Positions 1 through 11,633 of a stretch of DNA of 37,909 nt are shown here, in pieces; within the stretch, counting starts at the first letter, position 1, and each line of letters begins with the position of its first letter. Below the pieces are notes generated by a model. The model ran no database searches. It was not told the origin of the DNA and was given only the letters and a program-made list of their open reading frames with translations. This stretch comes from Azolla pinnata (taxonomy: Eukaryota > Streptophyta > Polypodiopsida > Salviniales > Salviniaceae): assembly GCA_037176905.1 (NCBI GenBank), contig JBBBWG010013890.1:21394-59302 (forward strand). The letters are read 5' to 3'. The translations under genes and the position numbers were made by a program.

Positions 1-50
1 TATATATATGCATTCATGGATGCATTTGTGTGTTTTTGGGTGGATTCCAT

Positions 51-100
51 TTGTTTGTTTGTTTGTTTGTTTGTTTGTTTGTTTGTTTGTTTGTTTATTT
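51..100. repeat. (GTTT)n microsatellite
   Basis: About eleven copies of GTTT run almost without interruption and are flanked by ordinary sequence. The short open frame across it (Cys-Leu-Phe-Val periodic) is a product of the repeat and is not a gene. Confidence 0.95.
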
Positions 101-1560
101 CCATCATACGTGGTTTGCCCTCATTTCCATGCAGACAGACGAGCTGACACAGTGATGCGCGTTTTTTCAAACTGCTCCCATGAGAACCCTAATCCCTAAA
201 CCCTGAATCCTAAGCCTTAAAAACCCTCAAAACCCTAACCGAGCGAAGCTGCAAATCGTCAGAAATTGGAACCCTAGTCTAAAAACCATGTGTAAATCCA
301 ACGCTTCATCTGCCTACGGTATTAACGGAGAATTGAATAGTATAATCACCGGCGCTGGCGCTTCTTGCCTTTGATCTGCACGTGCTGCCATGTGCGTTAG
401 CTACAAATCCAATCCTCCATAGATCTTTCTATTCCAATGATGATCCATTGCAGTACTGCTCCCAAATCCTTTGATTAAGGCCGGAATCCTTCGGCTAAGC
501 TTGAAAACTAAAACAAATTTCTTGAATTAAGACTCGGAATGGTACGACTCCTAGCATGAACGTCTTAAAATCGGCAGCAGTAATTCGATACTTCGACGTT
601 AACTTGATCAGTCTAGTCATTCGATGTCAGAGCTCGATCTGAATTAAGCTCGTTGCGGCGGAGTCGATGCTCTTATATATGATGCTATATATTGATCGCT
701 GCTAATTATGTATAAAAAAAGCTATGGCGATCGAGCTCATGAGCAGAACCACGTGAAAACTTGCATATTATTGAGCCCATAACCATACAGATCGAGCATT
801 TGACCGATTCAACCTCGATGTTGTGGGTTCTACTATCATCATCAGATCATTATTTGTGGGTACATCTTACCATGATAAGGTCTCCCACTTGTGACGGTGC
901 TTGACCAACGTCGTCGCCCAACGCAATCATTGCCAGGAATAAGAGAATCTTTACCAGATCTATGGCTGCAAATCATGAGATCTTGCGATCATCTTGTCGT
1001 TGGCCATTATGCAGTTGCGAAACGATCAGATCAGCTGCGCCTTAGAAAAGCTAGTACATGCAACCTCAAACGTTTAGCCATGTCTGATTAAACTCCGACT
1101 CCGAAACAATATTAGGGTTGGGGTTTGAGTGTTTACTTCTATGTGTAGTAAGAAGACTCTAAATCAAGGTTAGGGTTGGGGTTGAGTGTACTGATAATTT
1201 ACCTGCTCGCTAATCCATATATAACTAATCCGTGATTATCATTTCTCGTACATGAAAATGACTTCTAATCAACTCGATGGAGTTCAACATATACATCGTC
1301 TAAATGACAAACTTAAATCGAAATAATTAGCATTAGGTGCCTTTAATCATTGAGTAAAAATGGAATAACGACATGGATCCTGTCATTACATAAAATGCCA
1401 ATGGCTACAATGCTTGTTCGTTTTACTGATTATTGGAACCATTAAAAATCTATACTTGAGAAAGAGTTCCAACATGAGATAGAAACATTACATAAAACCC
1501 AAAACCCCGATTTATATACAGGCATCACGTGTAAATAAAAAAGACCAAGGTTGACATTCC
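101..1560. other. Non-coding stretch with scattered CCCTAA/TTAGGG motifs
   Basis: No exon or family-like reading frame was found here. Telomere-box-like motifs (AACCCTAA and variants) cluster at about 185-240. A paired TTAGGGTTGGGGTT-type motif occurs at about 1110-1180. In plants such boxes occur in promoters and subtelomeric DNA, but nothing ties these to a gene start, and the nearest gene begins 1.4 kb downstream. Confidence 0.6.
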
Positions 1561-1587
1561 GGATCTGATCGAACTCATGAACCTCGA

Positions 1588-2335
1588 GGATCAGAACCTA
1601 TAAGATTGGAAACCATAATCGAGCATAAAATGAAGGATGTGATCAAAACCCCCTGCAAGATTAGAAAGTTGGCAAGCCCTAAAAGAGTGTTTAAGCATAG
1701 TACTTGAATCCATGAAATGAGAACAACTACTATTTGAACTGATGAATTTAGAAAGCACGCGAATGCAAAACCCATGAGATTGGAAACCATAATATCAAGT
1801 GTAAAACGAAGGATTCCATTAGACTCTCCATGAGATTAGAAAGTTGGCAAGCCCTAATCGAGTGTTTAACTTGGGTAGTTGAATCCATGAATCCATGAAC
1901 CTGGGTAATTGAACTCATGAATTTAGAAAGCATGTAAACACAAATTGAGGATCTAAACCCACGAGTTTGGAAACCATAACCGAGTCGAAAACCAAGGATC
2001 CGATCAAATCCCCCCCACGAGATTAGAAATTTGGAAAGCCCTAACTGAGTGTGTAAGCCTAGTAATCAAATCCATGAAACGAGAATAACTACTAATAGAG
2101 TGTAAAAATTGGGAAGCCAAGACCTGGTCGAACTTGGAATTCTAAACCTAGCGGTGGCGAAGCTGGAAACCCTAACCATGGGCGTAAACTCTAATCGAGT
2201 GTCAAAATGAAGGATTTGACCAGATTCTCCACGAGATTAGAAGAAAGCCGACAACTCTTAATCAAGCGTTTTAAGCCTAATAACCGAATCCACGAAATGA
2301 GAACGACTACAAACAAAGCGTAAAAACTAGGAAGC
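1588..2335. repeat. Degenerate long tandem repeat (~175-215 bp unit)
   Basis: Four diverged units share an ordered set of words: TTGGAAACCATAA, then AAGGAT..GATCA, then GAGATTAGAAA..TTGG, then GCCCTAA..GAGTGT, then AATCCATGAAA. The ATTAGA word lies near 1660, 1835, 2022 and 2236, giving spacings of about 175, 187 and 214 bp. The copies are too diverged for coding and carry stops in all frames. The last unit grades into the shorter telobox array that follows. Confidence 0.75.
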
Positions 2336-2655
2336 CGGATCTGGCCGAACTTGTAACCCTAACCCTAGCCATGGTGGAGCTGGAAACCCTACCCATGGTT
2401 GCGTGGTCGAACTTGGAACCCTAACCCTAGCCATGGTGGAGCTCGAAACCCTGACCATGGTTGTAAACCCTAATCATGGTGGAGCTGGAAACCCTAACCA
2501 TGGTGGAGTTGGAAACCCTAACTATGGTTGTAAACCCTAACCATGGTGGAGCTGGAAACCCTAACCATGATGGAGCTGGAAACCCTAACCATGATGGAGC
2601 TGGAAACCCTAACCATGGTGGAGCCGGAAACCCTAACCATGTAAAACCCTAATGG
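2335..2655. repeat. Short tandem array with embedded CCCTAA boxes (24- and 18-bp units)
   Basis: The main unit is 24 bp (word GGAGCTGGAAACCCTAACCA followed by TGGT). It is interspersed with an 18-bp version that lacks the GGAGCTGG half and reads TTGTAAACCCTAACCATGG. There are roughly ten units, with single-base differences such as ATGATGG for ATGGTGG. Every unit carries ACCCTAA, the plant telobox core. The array ends about 300 bp upstream of the importin start codon, so it lies in that gene's promoter or early leader. Confidence 0.9.
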
Positions 2656-2767
2656 AAGAAGGAGGAGCCTTCAGGGGCATCTGCTGGAATTAGAGTAAAC
2701 TCAGACGCTGTCAGTTATTTTCTGTGTCCTGCGCGGGCCGAAGCTTCAGCTCGAGGAAACCCTAGCG

Positions 2768-2806
2768 ATGGAGCTCGGACAGTTGCAGCGGAAGGCAGAC
2801 GCGTAG
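2768..2806 (+). other. Possible uORF in the importin leader (12 codons)
   Basis: ATG at 2768 opens a 12-residue frame (MELGQLQRKADA) ending at TAG. It is in the same frame as the main start 180 bases downstream but is closed off from it. It matters only if transcription starts upstream of 2768, which the sequence does not settle. Confidence 0.35.
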
Positions 2807-2869
2807 CCTGTCACAGACAGGAGCTGGAACCAAAGCAGAAATAGCAGAAGCGGAGGAGTTGGAGGAGGA

Positions 2870-2880
2870 GAAGTCGGAAG

Positions 2881-2912
<32 letters not shown>

Positions 2913-2947
2913 GGAAGAAGAAGAAGAAGAAGAAGAAGAAGAAGAAG
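2870..2947 (+). repeat. GAA/GGA-rich tract abutting the importin start codon
   Basis: A nearly pure purine tract of GAA, GAG and GGA triplets runs directly into the ATG at 2948. On the coding strand it would be a purine-only 5' leader. Antisense frames across it read poly-Phe or poly-Leu and are artefacts. A similar GAA-rich sense tract precedes the MYB gene in this window. Confidence 0.9.
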
Positions 2948-5900
2948 ATGAGTATGGACGAGAGTGACGAGGAGAAGATTCTGCACAAGCGCGCAGGAGA
3001 GCTCGAGTCCGCCATTTCCACCATCCTCTTCTGCCATGGCGGCCCGGACAACGTGAAGTACGACCAGTCTCACCTTCGCTCCGCCAACGAATGGATTACG
3101 AGCTTCCTGTCCTCGCCGCAGTCATGGCCGACTTCTCTGTATTTGTCCTTCCCTCCCAGCGGATCGGACCTAGGGAAGGCCCGGGAAGTTCGTTTCTTCT
3201 CTCTCAACCTGCTGCTATCCAAGATCAGGAATGATTGGCTTAACGTCCCCCCTCAAGAAGCTCGTCACATATATGAAGTCCTGTTGAGACAGATACCTTT
3301 GAATCATGAAGAAGATATGGTGGGTGGGAGACTGTGTATCGTTGCCGCCGCCGCCGCCGCCCTGGCTGGTGCTGATACTTGTTATGAGGTACTGTGGAAA
3401 TCGAATAATCCATCTTACATTTACGTGTTAAGATAAATTTCTTTTGTTAATGCCTCCATTTCTAGATTAAATTGCAAGGATGCAATGTACGAACCATCCG
3501 TTCTCACGTAATTATTTGGAAGATTTTGTGTGTGGGGTTGATAATGTTCTTTTTTTTCTTGCTTCACCATTCCATTGATCGATGGCCACAATACTAGTAA
3601 TATGCATACTCTCTTTCCCACTTTTAGATCAGAACAAAGAATGCCTGAAAACAAACATCTAAATAATAATGAATTAGAGTAGTTCTGGTCATTCTATATC
3701 TGTCTTTCATCGTTCATGTAGGAGATAATAGTTTTTGTATGTAGTTTGAAAGATATTGCTGTATCTGTATAAAGCTAAAAATGATATTTTTATTCGTTGA
3801 AAGCAAAGCTTATCCCTAATGATCGTGTTGCATGATTTTTGTTTGGGGAAATTTCCGGAGCTCTGGTTTTATACAATAGCTGACAATGCTGATCCATACT
3901 GTTCCAAGCAATCACATGACGATGATGATGTCAATAACTTTTTAATTTTGATAAATGTTCTATAAAAATTAAGGAGATAAACTCTATAATTTCAAATTTG
4001 CACATTGCTTGTAGAATGGTCACCACCCACTGTCTTCTGTGTAAAGAGGGCCTATAATGGCCACTATCTGGCGCATGTCAATTATGAGGATTTGGAGAAG
4101 ATGAACTATATCTCTGTATCCATGCATTTCTGATTTTGAGATCGACTTTATCTATCTACCTTTTAAACTCTGGTAAGTTGCAAACCATCTCCCTTTTTGT
4201 GTTATCTTTCCTGCAAGAAATGTCCATAGATTGACCTACTTTCTGATGCATAACAGTTCATGACTGGTTTGTGGTATCATTTATTAAGAGAGATGTTACA
4301 TTCCTTCAGTATTACATGGCCATCCTAAATTGATTGTTAATGTCAGTCTAGAGGAGTCTATTGCGTATTGTTGACATGTGCCATTTTTCAGCTGTTTTGG
4401 AACATCAACTATCAAGAGATATGTTTAATCCAATGTTCTAATGTGGTATTGTGTTAATGCACAGAAGGAAACGTGGCATCAGTAGGACATATTAGCTCAA
4501 ATATTTATAAAGAGGTCATGAAATATCACTGCTTTTCAGCATATCAGAAATTTTTGTGGTCCTAAAATATTCAATGCAACATTATTTACGTACATGCCAA
4601 AAGCACTCCATTTTCTAACACTATACATTTTCTAGTGTTCTTTCAAGATAACTGATATTATATGTTTCATCATCACCCTGTGTCAATTCATTTATATTAT
4701 GACTAGATTTACCGTCTACAGGGATGGATACCTGTAAATTTAAATGCTTAAAATTCATTCTACGTTTTTCTTTTTATTAAGCTACTTCTGTTTTGGATAT
4801 ACATATACTGTTACATCCACTCTCGAAGTTCAATGCAATTCTGCATGATGTCTTCAGTTTTACAATCTTATTAACTGTAATCTCATATGTTTGGCCAAAC
4901 TTTGTCTCTTTATGTATTTTATTTAAAAGTATTCAGTCTTAACATGTGGATACATGATTTCTGTCACAGCTGGTTACAAGCGTACTTGGGGATTCCGTAT
5001 TGCACTTGTCACTTAAAGTTGAGTTACTAACTGCGTTAGCTGAAGAGACATTACATAGGGGACACAGTCTTTCATGGATGGTTTGTTTCTGGTGCATTTG
5101 TTCATATATACTCAGCTATTTTATTCATCAGTGCGGTCATTATTTTCTTACCATTTTCAGGTTAAGGAATGTATGCAAGAATGTTGCCCCCAAGTACTCT
5201 TGTTTCTTAATACAGTCGTTTTGTCATGCAATCAAAGCGAAATTCTGGGAAAAATGTTTACATGTTTTGAGAGATGGTATGTTCTCCACTGATTATTTCC
5301 TTTCTTTAAATTAATGAAATACTATGAACTACCCCTAATTCCATTTTTGCCCACAATGCCGTTTACAATTCGTGGAAGTACAGTTATTTGTGCTGTTTGG
5401 CCAATAAATACTGCCAATCCACTCCTTCCTTCTACATGCAATATTTTGCCTCTTAGTAAGTATATGGAGGACACACCAATTCTATTATTGGCTGGCCAAT
5501 GGTACATTGGGAAATAATGAAAAATTAGGGGGCTTTTTGATAATAGAAACAAACTGAGGAATACTTCATTTTTCTCCTGCTACAATCTGGTGCACATCTG
5601 ATTTTCATTTGCAGGATTCCAGCAGGTGTTGTTTTGTCTGAGATTTATACAGATTATGGATCGCTGTTTATGGCATTATTAAACTCGTTGAAATCCCCTA
5701 TGGAGCATGTTTTCCAGCCTGCAGTTTGGGCGCTCTCTGAACTAGTATCCCAGGTGGATGTCCTTCCTGGCAGAGAACAAGCTGTTACTGCCATAATCAA
5801 AAGTATGCATCGGTTAGTGAAAAACCATTTGCACATTTATTTGTTTTGCAAGATTCATAGAATCAAAAGCATTATGGTTATTTTTTATTTCTGTCTCTAG

Positions 5901-8900
5901 TCCTATCTGTAATGATTATTTGGGTCCTGATTTGATGGATTTTCCTCTACTAAGTTTGGCAGCTATTCTTGAACAAAAGTGGCAATATGATGCAGCAGCC
6001 GTTGATTCTAACAAGGAGGTTTCTGTACATGCCCGAGGTTTTTGCTTACTACTCAGTGAGATTGCTTCCGTAGAAGGAGCACTACTATGTCGATCAGGTG
6101 TTGAGGGGGTTAAGACTCTAGAATGGCTTGTGGATGCATCTAGAGGTGGTGGTGGTCTAGGTTTGGAGGGAGCCCTAATGGCAGTAGCAGCATGGCCTCG
6201 TCTTGTAAATATCTATTACACTAGACGAGGAGACATCCTCCAGCCTTCTGTTTTTGCAGCTGCAGCGGAGGTACATTATGCTCTATTCCAGGAGAACTCA
6301 ATGGGCTAAAACTTTAAACTTGGATGTTGTATGATGATGTACCTAAATCTCATTCATTGTGTCCTTTATCCTATTACTGTTGGCAGGCTATATTACAAGC
6401 TGCACAATATTCCGCAAGTTTTGAAATGTGGGATGATTCACCTCTCGAGGAAGAGCTTTTTAGCAGGTACATGAAGTGATGAAGTTTAGTGCTACTTTTG
6501 TCCAAACATTCTTCACATTTCGTAGCACCAATAAGATTTACAACTTAACATAGCAAGAACCCTATAATAACACACTCGTTTCAAGTACTTTTGTATCTGA
6601 CTTGAGAAGATCTTTTGTGTGCGCTGTACAGTTAGAAACATTCATAGACTCCACTCTTCTTATTACATATGATCGTGTGGTTATGTCTTCTCGTTGCAAA
6701 CATTCATTGGTTCAAAGTTATGTCTATAGAAATACCCTTTTCTCCAGCAACACGAGCTAGCGAACAAATTAATTTAATATAGAAACATCTTATTTAAAAA
6801 CACTTTTGTCTAGGAAATCTTATCTGAAACTCAGAGTGTCAGAGCAATGCCCTGCTCACTGGTCCTTTAGGCATCATTGGAATATCATCTTGTTTGTATG
6901 ATGGTCTTGCTTTTATCTGTTTTGAGTTTTGTGTTTAAAGAATTTTTATGGATTGAGTTAACTCTTGGCTCGTGGCTCTGGTAGGTGTATTTAAGTTCAA
7001 GCATAAACAGACATATGCATGCACACATACGCACACTCTCTAACCCCAGTACCTCAAGTGGAATGCAGTGGATCCTGCAGTTATCAGTTCTCTGTAGGTC
7101 ATCTTCAGCCCTTGCAGGGGTTAACACAAACAGGCGATTGTATAATCTGTTGCTTGGTCTCCTGCTTTTGTACTCAGTAGTGTAGAATTCAGTTTATTTG
7201 TCATTTTAGTATCATTGATAGCACATTAAAATTTCAGGATTAAGCCCCATGCATGCGAAAGCCTGATCCCTGAATTGGATTATATTGATGTGGAGGATGC
7301 AGTAGCATCATTGAACCACCTAGTTGCATATTATATCACACATCTTTGGTATTCTTGTTTAGTTGAAATTCATATTTTGTATTTAAGAAATAGATGCATC
7401 AACATCATTGCCCTCAGTAGTTGCATGCAGTGCCCTGAAACTGGGCATTTTTGCATTGATCTTCAAGATTACTTGGAAGTTAGACTTTATGTTTCTGCAT
7501 ACAAAGTTTGGATGGGATGTCTTAGAATATCATGGTGATGTTTCATAAATGACTTGCCCTTGGTAGAGACAGTGGCACACTTTTTTTTTCTTATTTCTTT
7601 CTTTTCCTACTATACTGATCCCAAAAAGATAGTGATAACCTGATCATGTAAAACATCTTAACAGTGATATTTATTGGATAGGTGGATAATGTCTGAGATC
7701 TATATTGGCAGATTAAAAACATATTTCATCCAATTTGATGTAGGCTGCTTGTACGGGTGCTAATATTAAATATGTATGTTCCAGGTTCCGCACAGATATT
7801 GCAGATGGTGCATTGGTTGCAATTTACAAAGAGCTTAATGGTGCATTTTTATCACGTTTGCTGGAGATTTTGAGGGGATCATCTACATGGCCACATGCTG
7901 AAGTTTGTCTTTTCTGTATTTCGTCTATAAGTAAAGAAGTGATTGCGAGTGTTAAGGTTCAAAACAATAAGGAGACAGATTCTTTTTTGAAAATCGTTTT
8001 CTCCTGGCTTCTTGGATCCCTGCATGAAACTGGTTCATATTCTTTACTTTTACTTCTGAACAATTTAATATTTCTTTTTCAGAGTATTTGAAATAAAATA
8101 TCTGAAATAACTATGGCATTATAATAACCATATACTTTTTTGGTAGTAGTTTTCTGTGTAGAAGAGGCCCTTACCTATGCACTGTTGTATAGAGAGGAAT
8201 CACCAGAATGTATCTAGAAAAAGCAACCTTGTTTTGCAGGTAGCTTGTTTCGGCAGAACGAGATGTTTCTGGAGACTTCTGTGATTTTGTTAAAAAATTA
8301 TGCAGAATGGATTGCGTGTGACCAAAGTGTGGTTCAACTCTCAATCCAGTATGTGCTCAACAGCTTTTCTGTTAGTGCTGGTGGGTTGAAATAGGACATT
8401 TTATAGTGACTAAACTACATCAATTGGTGAATTTGTGCTAAAACGTAACATTTGCTCTTGCAACAGTTCGATATGAAGCAGCTTGTGCTTTAAAAGAACT
8501 CTGTAATACATCTGCAGCATCACTGATTGCCACATGGCCCATAGATACATTAATAGGGAACTGTGAAGCTGCACTATGTGTTCCATCAGAGTTGTCTAAG
8601 GAAGAGGAAATGCTTGTTCAAGTAGCAGTTGTTCAGGGTCTGGCCTCTGTTATTGGAGCGCTCCCACTTCAAGAGGCAGAGAGGGGATTGGCTCGGGTGA
8701 CTCTGGCTTCTGTTTCAACTATTAAAGAAATAGCAAATGCAAAGGTGCCCCAAAGAAAACCTTCCATTTCTTTTTTTTAATCTCTGCATTCATGAACATC
8801 TATTCTGAATGTTTATCCCTTAGAAAAGATCACTTATTCATAAGTATATTAATGCAGGAAGGAAACCGAGATCAACTAGCCTCTGTTTTAGAGTTAGCAT

Positions 8901-10930
8901 TGAACATTGTTGCTGGTGTTGTAGAGTATGGGTTTGGTGAGGGGCGTCATGTACATCCGGCATTGCTACTGTTACAGCAGATATGGCCTTCATTAGAATC
9001 TCTCACAATTACATGGGCTGCCAATGGTGTTGTTGCGACGGCATTGTGTAACTTGTGGGGCTCAGTTGCAAATAAAGTGGGAATGTGTATTTCAGAAGTA
9101 TTACCTGGAGTTATTACTGCCGCGTCGTCGATGTTCAAGTTCCACAGAGTTGCAGCACCTTTGGCTTGCTTATCAAAAGTATGCAGATATAATTTGTTGT
9201 CAGAAGCTTATTTGTCTAACGTTTATATCATTAGTTTGGGGATGTTGGTTCAGCTTATGCCTTCATTCCTACTAGAAGTTAGAATAAGAGAAAGCAGAAC
9301 AAGATAGAGAGAGCACGCGGGTTGTAGAAGAGATGGTAGAGTTGTGTAATGGTAACATGATCTAGTTTTTGGAATATGTTAGTCCAGCGTAGGCATGCAC
9401 CACTGCTATAAGATTAAAGTAACGAGATTGAGATAATATTGCTTGAGTTGAAGAAGAGGCATAGAGTAAGAGTTTGTGGTTGATGTAAACAGGTAACTGC
9501 GCTAGTGGCATTGAAGCCCACATCCGAATTACAAAAATGTTTGGCGTCGATGTTGTTTGATGTTACAAGTATGCTGGAGGGTTTAGACAAGGTGATGAAT
9601 GATATAGAACAAAAGATCAGTATATCTGGTAAATCAGATTCACAGGGTATGCAAGAGGATTTACCTGATAATGACATAGGGAACAGTTTGTCGAGAATGT
9701 ATGAGCTTGGCCAGAGCTTTCTTGTGTATTTCCCTCATCTGATATTGCCATCTGGTGCTTTCAGACAGCTGTTCTCTTCAGCAATAGGTCAGAACATATT
9801 TTGAATCAGTTAATATTTCAACATAGTTTTTTTCCATTTCTTAAAAGAAACACATTTTTCAGGATCTTTAAATCGAAAAGACCCAGATGTGGCATTGGCT
9901 TCTGCTCACTTTCTGTTTGACTCTGTTGTTGGACCTCCAAGTATGGTGAGCACAAATAGAGATGAGAGGGGGTGGAAAATCCATCCTGAGCTTCGGTCTT
10001 ATCTGGATCAAGTTGTTAATGACTATGGAAAGCTGGTTATTGAGGTATTTATTCAAAAATTTCCTTATTCCTGTGTCGAACTAGCTGAATCTATCTTTGG
10101 AGGCTCAAATCAAATTAACTAGGCACAAATCTCTAAATGTCTTTATTTTTTTGAGATGCATGTGTATTTTTTAATAGTCTGTGCTACAACCTTCCCGTAG
10201 CTAGGCACGACATGATTGAGAAAAAGGAGAATGTATTGGCCAGTTATTTTTAGGGCTAGTTAAGTTATTAGGTAAATAATCAAAACCGAGCTACGAATTT
10301 CTCACCATTAATGATGATGATAAGTATATTTCCTGTTTTTACAGGCAGTACTACGGAGGCTTTCTGTTAGTGGATCTGTAGAATCTTTAAAAGAGGCTCT
10401 ATCTGATGTTCTTCATGGGTTTTGTGTGAGTTATCGCGCTGTTGCGGAGGCAGGAATCGTTTCAACTCTGAGTGCGCCTGACTTTCCTGGGAAGCTTGGT
10501 TTTAAGTTGGATTCTGATAAGAAGCGATTTTTAGACTCCGCAATTAATATTCCTCCTCATTCCAGGATACGATTCAGAGGTAACTTACAAATCTTCTTAG
10601 GTTAATATGAGTAAGGAAGTTACTTTATGATTGTCGATGTCTCATTTGTATCTCAATGTTATGATTATGTAACTTCTGTCTGGCATATTCTGCTTTCAAA
10701 TGTGAGTATTGAATGCTCATATATATTTGGCTTTACTAAGTTTTCGAATGTGTGGATCTATGTTTTTGCTGGGTTTAGGAGCAGGGAGTTTTGCATTGAT
10801 ATGGAATATACTGTTTTGATCATATCAAAGGCACCTCTCATGTACTTTTCCATCACATGCAGATCTAATGAGAGCGTACTCTGGTGTCTGTCAAATGCTG
10901 TTGTCCACGGAGACTCTAGAACAATTTTGA
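2948..10930 (+). CDS. Importin-13/transportin-3-like karyopherin (importin-beta family)
   Basis: This is a nuclear transport receptor with Ran-dependent import as its likely role; cargo cannot be read from sequence. The hand-built model has 15 exons: 2948-3388, 4970-5080, 5161-5276, 5615-5812, 5901-6270, 6387-6466, 7238-7348, 7785-8032, 8240-8380, 8467-8744, 8858-9178, 9493-9787, 9863-10044, 10345-10579 and 10863-10930. All junctions are GT-AG and phase-consistent, and together they give 1064 residues, close to or slightly longer than the family norm (about 920-1000). Residues about 40-100 match the Xpo1/importin-beta N-terminal fold, with an ANEW helix followed by REVRFFSLNLLLSKIR, where IPO13 and TNPO3 have a similar LRSKI segment. 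The rest is alpha-helical HEAT-like sequence, such as AVRYEAACALKELC. ATG 2948 is chosen because the frame upstream closes at 2806. The gene converges on MYB. Homology to IPO13/TNPO3 is from recognition, not a search. Confidence 0.83.
3389..4969 (+). other. Importin intron 1 (1.6 kb)
   Basis: This is the longest intron of the gene, with a GAG|GTACTG donor and a CTGTCACAG acceptor, phase 0. It is AT-rich, and I saw no second gene, structured RNA or mobile element inside it. Confidence 0.75.
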
Positions 10931-11633
10931 TTATCGCAACGATATGTTACGAGTGTGTTCAGATATTTCGAAGTGGACAACTCGACTTATACGTGCCAAA
11001 AATTTTGGGATATGACACGTGAATTCAAGAACAAATTCTGGAAGGCGGTATTTGCAAATTTGCAAAACCATATATATTTATCTAGTCAGAGTACTGATGT
11101 AAGTCGAGCTGGGGTTTTTTTAGTGGGTACCCAACACTTTGACATTGTAAAAGGACAGTTTGGTACATAATACAGCCTGATGTAAGTCTCGTTTTGCTTT
11201 GTACACATTGGTGATAACTTACTAATCAATTTCAGGAACCATCAAGGGACAGTAAATGATCTCCCCAGCCTAACAATATTTGCACGGATTCCTTTCATTT
11301 TGATGTCAGTCATGCAGGATCGTTATATAAAAGATGGACACCTGCCCCAAAACAGATTTAAAATCCATGATTGAGAAGCTCCCATGAGCGTGTGACTTGT
11401 CCTCTCTTTCCCTCTCTGTATATTTAGTGCCTCAGCTATCAGTTTTTTATCGTTTGCCAAATTTAGTTGCCATTGTTACCAATGCCCCTATATATGGTTA
11501 TTAATGGAAGATTTTTTTTTTTATATTGATGATGGATATATGTGCACAGCATCACCACAGGTGCTGGAGGAGAAGATTTGGATGTATTTTTTGTTATGGA
11601 AAGATTTCAACTCCTTTGCTTCAACAAATTGAT
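10931..11633. other. Convergent 3' intergenic stretch between importin and MYB
   Basis: About 700 bp lie between the importin stop codon and the MYB stop codon, which face each other. It must hold both 3' UTRs. No convincing coding segment or classic AATAAA signal was seen. An acceptor-like TTTCAG near 11230 could mark a 3'-UTR intron of the importin transcript, but this is speculative. Confidence 0.5.

Noticed and set aside
2335-2655. CRISPR-like regular array
   Set aside because: Units abut without unique spacers, the sequence is eukaryotic nuclear DNA, and the units are telobox-bearing tandem repeats.
2746-3073. Minus-strand frames with poly-Phe and poly-Leu opposite the importin start
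   Set aside because: They are antisense readings of the GAA tract and importin exon 1; no independent coding signal.
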